A DNA stretch of 6,385 nt from Streptosporangiaceae bacterium (GTDB taxonomy: Bacteria > Actinomycetota > Actinomycetes > Streptosporangiales > Streptosporangiaceae): contig JASHXW010000531.1 in assembly GCA_030043395.1 (NCBI GenBank), positions 1 through 6,385 on the forward strand. Direction: 5' to 3'. This document shows positions 5,305-6,385 of the stretch, piece after piece; positions within the stretch are counted from its first letter, which is position 1, and every line of letters starts with the position of its first letter. A model generated the notes under the pieces. That model was not told the origin of the DNA, did not search any database, and worked only from the letters and a program-made list of their open reading frames with translations. Position numbers and translations under genes: made by a program.

Positions 5305-6385
5305 TCCGGTCCTGCGCGGCCACCGTGGGAGCCGGGCTCGCGGCACTCGACCTGGCGTACAGCCGCGGGCTCACCAGCGCCAGCGCGAGCGTGGCGACTA
5401 TCAGGGCGATATTGACCAGCAGGGCCGCCTGCACGCTGTGGCTGAACGCGCTGGTCACGGCGGCCCGGCTATGCCCGGCCGGGTGGAGCGTGCCGAACAG
5501 CACCGTGCCGACCAGGGCGATCCCGAAAGCCGAGCCGATGCGCTGGGCGGTGTTGAGCACCCCGCTTGCTGAGCCGTTGTCGGCTGGCGGCACGGACTTC
5601 AGCACCAGGTCGGCGTTCGGGGCCACGACCAGCCCGTGGCCAAGGCCCGCCAGCAGCAGCGGCCCGACCAGGTACCAGACATCCGGCTGGCCGGATGCGC
5701 GGAATGCCAGCAGGAGCCCTATCAGGCCAGCGCAGACCACGGCCGTGCCCAGGACTAGGACGCCGTTGCCCAGCCTGGCGGCAACCGCATGGCTCTTCCT
5801 GGCCGTCACGATGGCTCCGATCGCGAACGGGCTCACCAGCAGCCCGGTCGCCAGGGCACTGTGCCCGAACCCTTCCTGCCACGTGACGGCCAGGCTGAAG
5901 AAGATGCTCGTGAACGAGGCGAAGTACAGCAGCGCGAAGAGGCCGCCGGTCGCGAAGGTGGGCCGCCGGACCACATGCGGCGGGATGAGCGGGATGCGGC
6001 CCGCACGCTCCACCCGCAGCTCCCACAGCGCCAGGCAGGCCAGGACCGGAACCGCCGCCGCGAACGACAGGTACGTCCACAGCGGCCAGCCTGACGTCTG
6101 GCCCTCGATCATCGGCACCAGGATGAGCAGCAGCGCAACCGTCAGTGCCGTGACCCCGCCGAGGTCGGAGCGCTCGCGCGGGCGCCTGACGGGAGCCGGC
6201 AGGAACTTGATCGCCGCCGGGACGGCGACCACGCCGATCAGCAGGTTGACGAAGAAAATCCACCGCCAGCCCGAGTGCTCGCCGAAAGCGCTGATGAGCA
6301 CGCCGCCCGCCAGCGGGCCGGTTGCCGTGGACAAGCCGATCACCGCGGCCAGCACTCCGAACGCCTTTGAGCGCTTCGGGCCAGA
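5294..6385 (-). CDS. DHA2-family MFS efflux transporter (start beyond window)
   Basis: On the minus strand 363 codons are open from the right edge to TGA at 5296-5294, and no stop precedes them, so the 5' end is outside. The visible protein starts SGPKRSKAFGVLAAVIGL and carries the antiporter motif C glycine/proline signature GPLAGG (in-window residues 23-28), which belongs to TMS5 of drug:H+ antiporters. WRWIFFVNLLIG follows, as in EmrB/QacA-type DHA2 members. Ten hydrophobic segments can be counted, fitting TMS5-14 of a 14-TMS protein. Late landmarks are GLGHGLVVAPNADLVL and NGSASGVLNTAQRIGSAFG, both typical of DHA2. Roughly the first 120-140 residues should lie off the edge. A GTG at 6355 is internal, not the true start. 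It is probably an inner-membrane proton-driven exporter; substrate cannot be told. It is not part of the suf transcription unit. Confidence 0.9.
   Translation of the reverse strand, partial: SGPKRSKAFGVLAAVIGLSTATGPLAGGVLISAFGEHSGWRWIFFVNLLIGVVAVPAAIKFLPAPVRRPRERSDLGGVTALTVALLLILVPMIEGQTSGWPLWTYLSFAAAVPVLACLALWELRVERAGRIPLIPPHVVRRPTFATGGLFALLYFASFTSIFFSLAVTWQEGFGHSALATGLLVSPFAIGAIVTARKSHAVAARLGNGVLVLGTAVVCAGLIGLLLAFRASGQPDVWYLVGPLLLAGLGHGLVVAPNADLVLKSVPPADNGSASGVLNTAQRIGSAFGIALVGTVLFGTLHPAGHSRAAVTSAFSHSVQAALLVNIALIVATLALALVSPRLYARSSAASPAPTVAAQDRISR

Noticed and set aside
5469..6263. Second minus-strand frame inside the transporter gene
   Set aside because: It is a frame-shifted reading of the MFS gene with a Pro/Arg/Gly-rich product lacking hydrophobic segments. 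The other frame gives ten clear membrane segments.
6303..6316. GCCCGC-CA-GCGGGC inverted repeat in the transporter gene
   Set aside because: Its two-base loop is too small for a stable hairpin, it lies inside conserved coding sequence, and such short dyads are frequent at this GC content.
6353..6355. GTG as the start of the MFS transporter
   Set aside because: The frame stays open to the window edge, and the upstream residues (KRSKAFG) continue a typical DHA2 sequence before TMS5. The first four membrane segments would be missing if this were the start.

Overview
The window is GC-rich DNA with strongly G/C-biased third codon positions, tight stop/start overlaps and actinobacterial gene order, so it most likely comes from a high-GC actinomycete. 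Species cannot be read from the sequence. Almost all of it is accounted for by six protein families that I recognise from motifs, plus one cut-off gene at each edge.

Positions 1-4525 (+ strand) hold the downstream part of a SUF iron-sulfur cluster assembly operon. It runs from the last 15 codons of sufB through sufD, a small Rieske-type [2Fe-2S] ferredoxin, sufC, sufS, sufU and sufT (DUF59/MIP18). Every junction overlaps by 1-4 nt except the one before sufC. There a 38-nt gap carries a strong Shine-Dalgarno sequence. SufS (cysteine desulfurase) passes sulfur to the zinc-bound transfer protein SufU. SufB-SufC-SufD form the ATP-driven scaffold on which the cluster is built. SufT is a maturation accessory factor, and the Rieske protein is a plausible electron carrier for the pathway. 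The operon's promoter and any SufR regulator lie upstream of the window.

Positions 4526-4620 form a 95-nt gap. It contains a stable hairpin without a T-tract (4579-4604) and then a TANNNT -10-like hexamer (4609-4614) exactly placed for a leaderless transcript. That transcript would begin at the GTG of the next gene, an actinobacterial Vms1/eRF1-like release factor (acVLRF1 family, 4621-5304).

Positions 5294-6385 (- strand) encode the C-terminal ten transmembrane segments of a 14-TMS DHA2-type MFS efflux transporter. Its start lies beyond the right edge. Its stop codon overlaps the end of the release-factor gene tail to tail by 11 nt.

I see no mobile elements, CRISPR, tRNA or rRNA, and no evidence of a wholly new system. 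The most unusual sequence object is a perfect 26-bp palindrome (4258-4283) inside sufT, over the codons for its most conserved motif. The leaderless start of the release-factor gene and its GGQSQ motif also deserve a second look.
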